Of a stretch of 5,083 nt of DNA, positions 3,842 to 5,083 are shown in pieces; positions within the stretch are counted from its first letter, which is position 1; every line of letters starts with the position of its first letter. The notes under the pieces were generated by a model. It had not been told where the DNA came from. It was given only the letters and a program-made list of their open reading frames with translations, and did no database searches. This DNA comes from Frankiales bacterium (GTDB lineage Bacteria; Actinomycetota; Actinomycetes; Mycobacteriales; SCTD01). The DNA is taken from NCBI GenBank assembly GCA_025464915.1, contig JAODNF010000434.1:1-5083 (forward strand), written 5' to 3'. The translations under genes were made by a program, and so were the position numbers.

Positions 3842-5083
3842 GGGCGGTTGCGGTAGAGGCCCAGCGGGTCGTCCGGCGGGCTGTCGCGCAGCGGCTGCGG
3901 GAGGCCGAGCGGGTTCGTGGGCCGGTTCGCGGGTCCGCCGCCGGCGCGGCCGGGACCCTTCTTCTTGCCGCCCTGCTGCGCGCGCTTGGCCTTGCGCCCC
4001 ATGCCCGGCATCCCCGGGAGGCCGCCCATGCCGGCCATCGACTTCATCATCTTCTGGGCCTCACCGAACCGGTTCACGAGGTTGTTGACCTCGGGGACGC
4101 TGGTGCCCGAGCCCTTGGCGATGCGGATGCGGCGCGAGCCGTTGAGGATCTTCGGGTCGCGGCGCTCCTGCGGGGTCATCGACTGGATGATCGCGGCGAT
4201 CCGGTCGAGGTCCTTGTCGTCGACCTGGTTCAGCGCGTCCTTCATCTGCCCCATGCCGGGCAGCATCCCGAGGATGGAGGTCAGCGACCCCATCTTCTTG
4301 ATCTGCTTCATCTGCGACAGGAAGTCCTCGAGGTCGAAGCCCTCCCCCGACTGCAGCTTGGCGGCGGCCTTCTCGGCCTCGGCCGAGTCGAAGTGCTTCT
4401 CGGCCTGCTCGATGAGGGTGAGGACGTCGCCCATGCCGAGGATGCGGCTGGCCATCCGCTCGGGGTGGAAGACGTCGAAGTCGCCGAGCTTCTCGCCGGT
4501 GGAGGCGAACATGATGGGCTGACCGGTGAGGTGGCGGACCGAGAGCGCGGCACCACCACGGGCGTCGCCGTCGAGCTTGGTGAGGACGACTCCGGTGAAG
4601 CCGACGCCCTCCTGGAAGGCCTGCGCGGTCGTGACCGCGTCCTGGCCGATCATCGCGTCGACGACGAACAGGACCTCGTCCGGGTTGGTCGCGCTGCGGA
4701 TGTCGGCGGCCTGCTGCATCAGCTCGGCGTCGATGCCGAGACGGCCTGCGGTGTCGACCACGACGACGTCGTGCTGCATCCGCTTCGCGTGCTCGATGCC
4801 CTGGCGGGCCGCGTCGACCGGATCGCCGACCCCGCTGCCCGGGTAGGGCGCGAAGACGTCGACGCCGGCCTGACCACCGACGACCTGGAGCTGGGTGACG
4901 GCGTTCGGGCGCTGGAGGTCGCAGGCCACGAGCAGCGGCGCGTGGCCCTGGGCCTTCAGCCAGGTCGCGAGCTTGCCGGCGAGCGTGGTCTTCCCGGCGC
5001 CCTGCAGGCCCGCGAGCATGATGACCGTCGGCGGGGTCTTGGCGAAGCGGATGGCGGCGGAGCCGCCACCGAGGATCGTGACG
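3838..5083 (-). CDS. ffh: Signal recognition particle protein Ffh, partial (5' end beyond right edge)
   Basis: Ffh is the SRP54-type GTPase that, with 4.5S/scRNA, binds signal sequences at the ribosome and docks on FtsY at the membrane. About 414 residues are visible. The reading frame is open to the edge (VTILGGGSAAIRFAKTPPTV precedes the Met at 5019, which is internal). The N domain of about 90-100 residues is mostly missing. Numbering from that Met, the G domain shows the P-loop GLQGAGKTT (4-12), DLQRPNA (34-40), DTAGR (89-93), TKLD (147-150) and GEK (175-177). The M domain follows, with the 4.5S RNA-binding helix-turn-helix SRRIRIAKGSGTSVPEVNNLVNRF (295-318) and a methionine/glycine-rich segment (324-341). 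A basic Lys/Arg/Gly/Pro tail, about residues 342-393, ends in YRNRP. Its stop codon lies in repeat copy 2. Gene order with rpsP is typical, apart from the intervening MFS gene. Confidence 0.98.
   Translation of the reverse strand, partial: VTILGGGSAAIRFAKTPPTVIMLAGLQGAGKTTLAGKLATWLKAQGHAPLLVACDLQRPNAVTQLQVVGGQAGVDVFAPYPGSGVGDPVDAARQGIEHAKRMQHDVVVVDTAGRLGIDAELMQQAADIRSATNPDEVLFVVDAMIGQDAVTTAQAFQEGVGFTGVVLTKLDGDARGGAALSVRHLTGQPIMFASTGEKLGDFDVFHPERMASRILGMGDVLTLIEQAEKHFDSAEAEKAAAKLQSGEGFDLEDFLSQMKQIKKMGSLTSILGMLPGMGQMKDALNQVDDKDLDRIAAIIQSMTPQERRDPKILNGSRRIRIAKGSGTSVPEVNNLVNRFGEAQKMMKSMAGMGGLPGMPGMGRKAKRAQQGGKKKGPGRAGGGPANRPTNPLGLPQPLRDSPPDDPLGLYRNRP

Noticed and set aside
5017..5019. ATG at 5019 as the start of ffh
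   Set aside because: The frame stays open to the window edge and encodes the conserved Ffh segment before the P-loop, so this Met is internal and the gene is truncated by the window.

Overview
This is a high-GC window that looks like an ordinary actinobacterial chromosome. The best guide is gene order: on the minus strand, ffh is followed downstream by rpsP, khpA, rimM, trmD and rplS, a conserved translation and protein-targeting neighbourhood of Actinomycetota. Strong GC3 bias, GTG starts for three genes and the Ala/Pro/Glu-rich tail on ribosomal protein S16 fit that. A Nocardioidaceae-like actinomycete is my guess from general sequence character, with low confidence. Both ends cut a gene: rplS runs off the left edge at its 3' end, and ffh runs off the right edge at its 5' end.

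Layout, left to right. Positions 1-137 hold the N-terminal part of L19 (rplS). Positions 138-222 are a gap with three small hairpins. Positions 223-2326 hold a tightly packed minus-strand operon, transcribed rpsP > khpA > rimM > trmD > (rplS). Its junctions are a stop codon abutting a start (rpsP/khpA), a 2-nt gap (khpA/rimM) and a 1-nt overlap (rimM/trmD). Positions 2327-2501 are a divergent promoter region. Positions 2502-3776 encode a 424-residue major facilitator superfamily transporter on the plus strand. Positions 3777-3837 separate it from the convergent ffh gene, which fills the rest of the window.

The operon products work together on the translation apparatus. S16 and L19 are structural ribosomal proteins, RimM matures the 30S subunit around S16/S19, TrmD makes m1G37 in tRNA, and KhpA is a small KH-domain RNA-binding protein. 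Ffh is the GTPase of the signal recognition particle, which brings ribosomes to the membrane. The MFS transporter is the accessory element of the neighbourhood and has no evident link to translation.

I see no undescribed defence, mobile or biosynthetic system here. The most interesting feature is a near-perfect 50-bp direct repeat (48/50 identical, 65-bp offset) in the convergent MFS/ffh junction. Each copy folds into a long hairpin. One copy supplies the MFS stop codon and the other supplies the ffh stop codon on the opposite strand.
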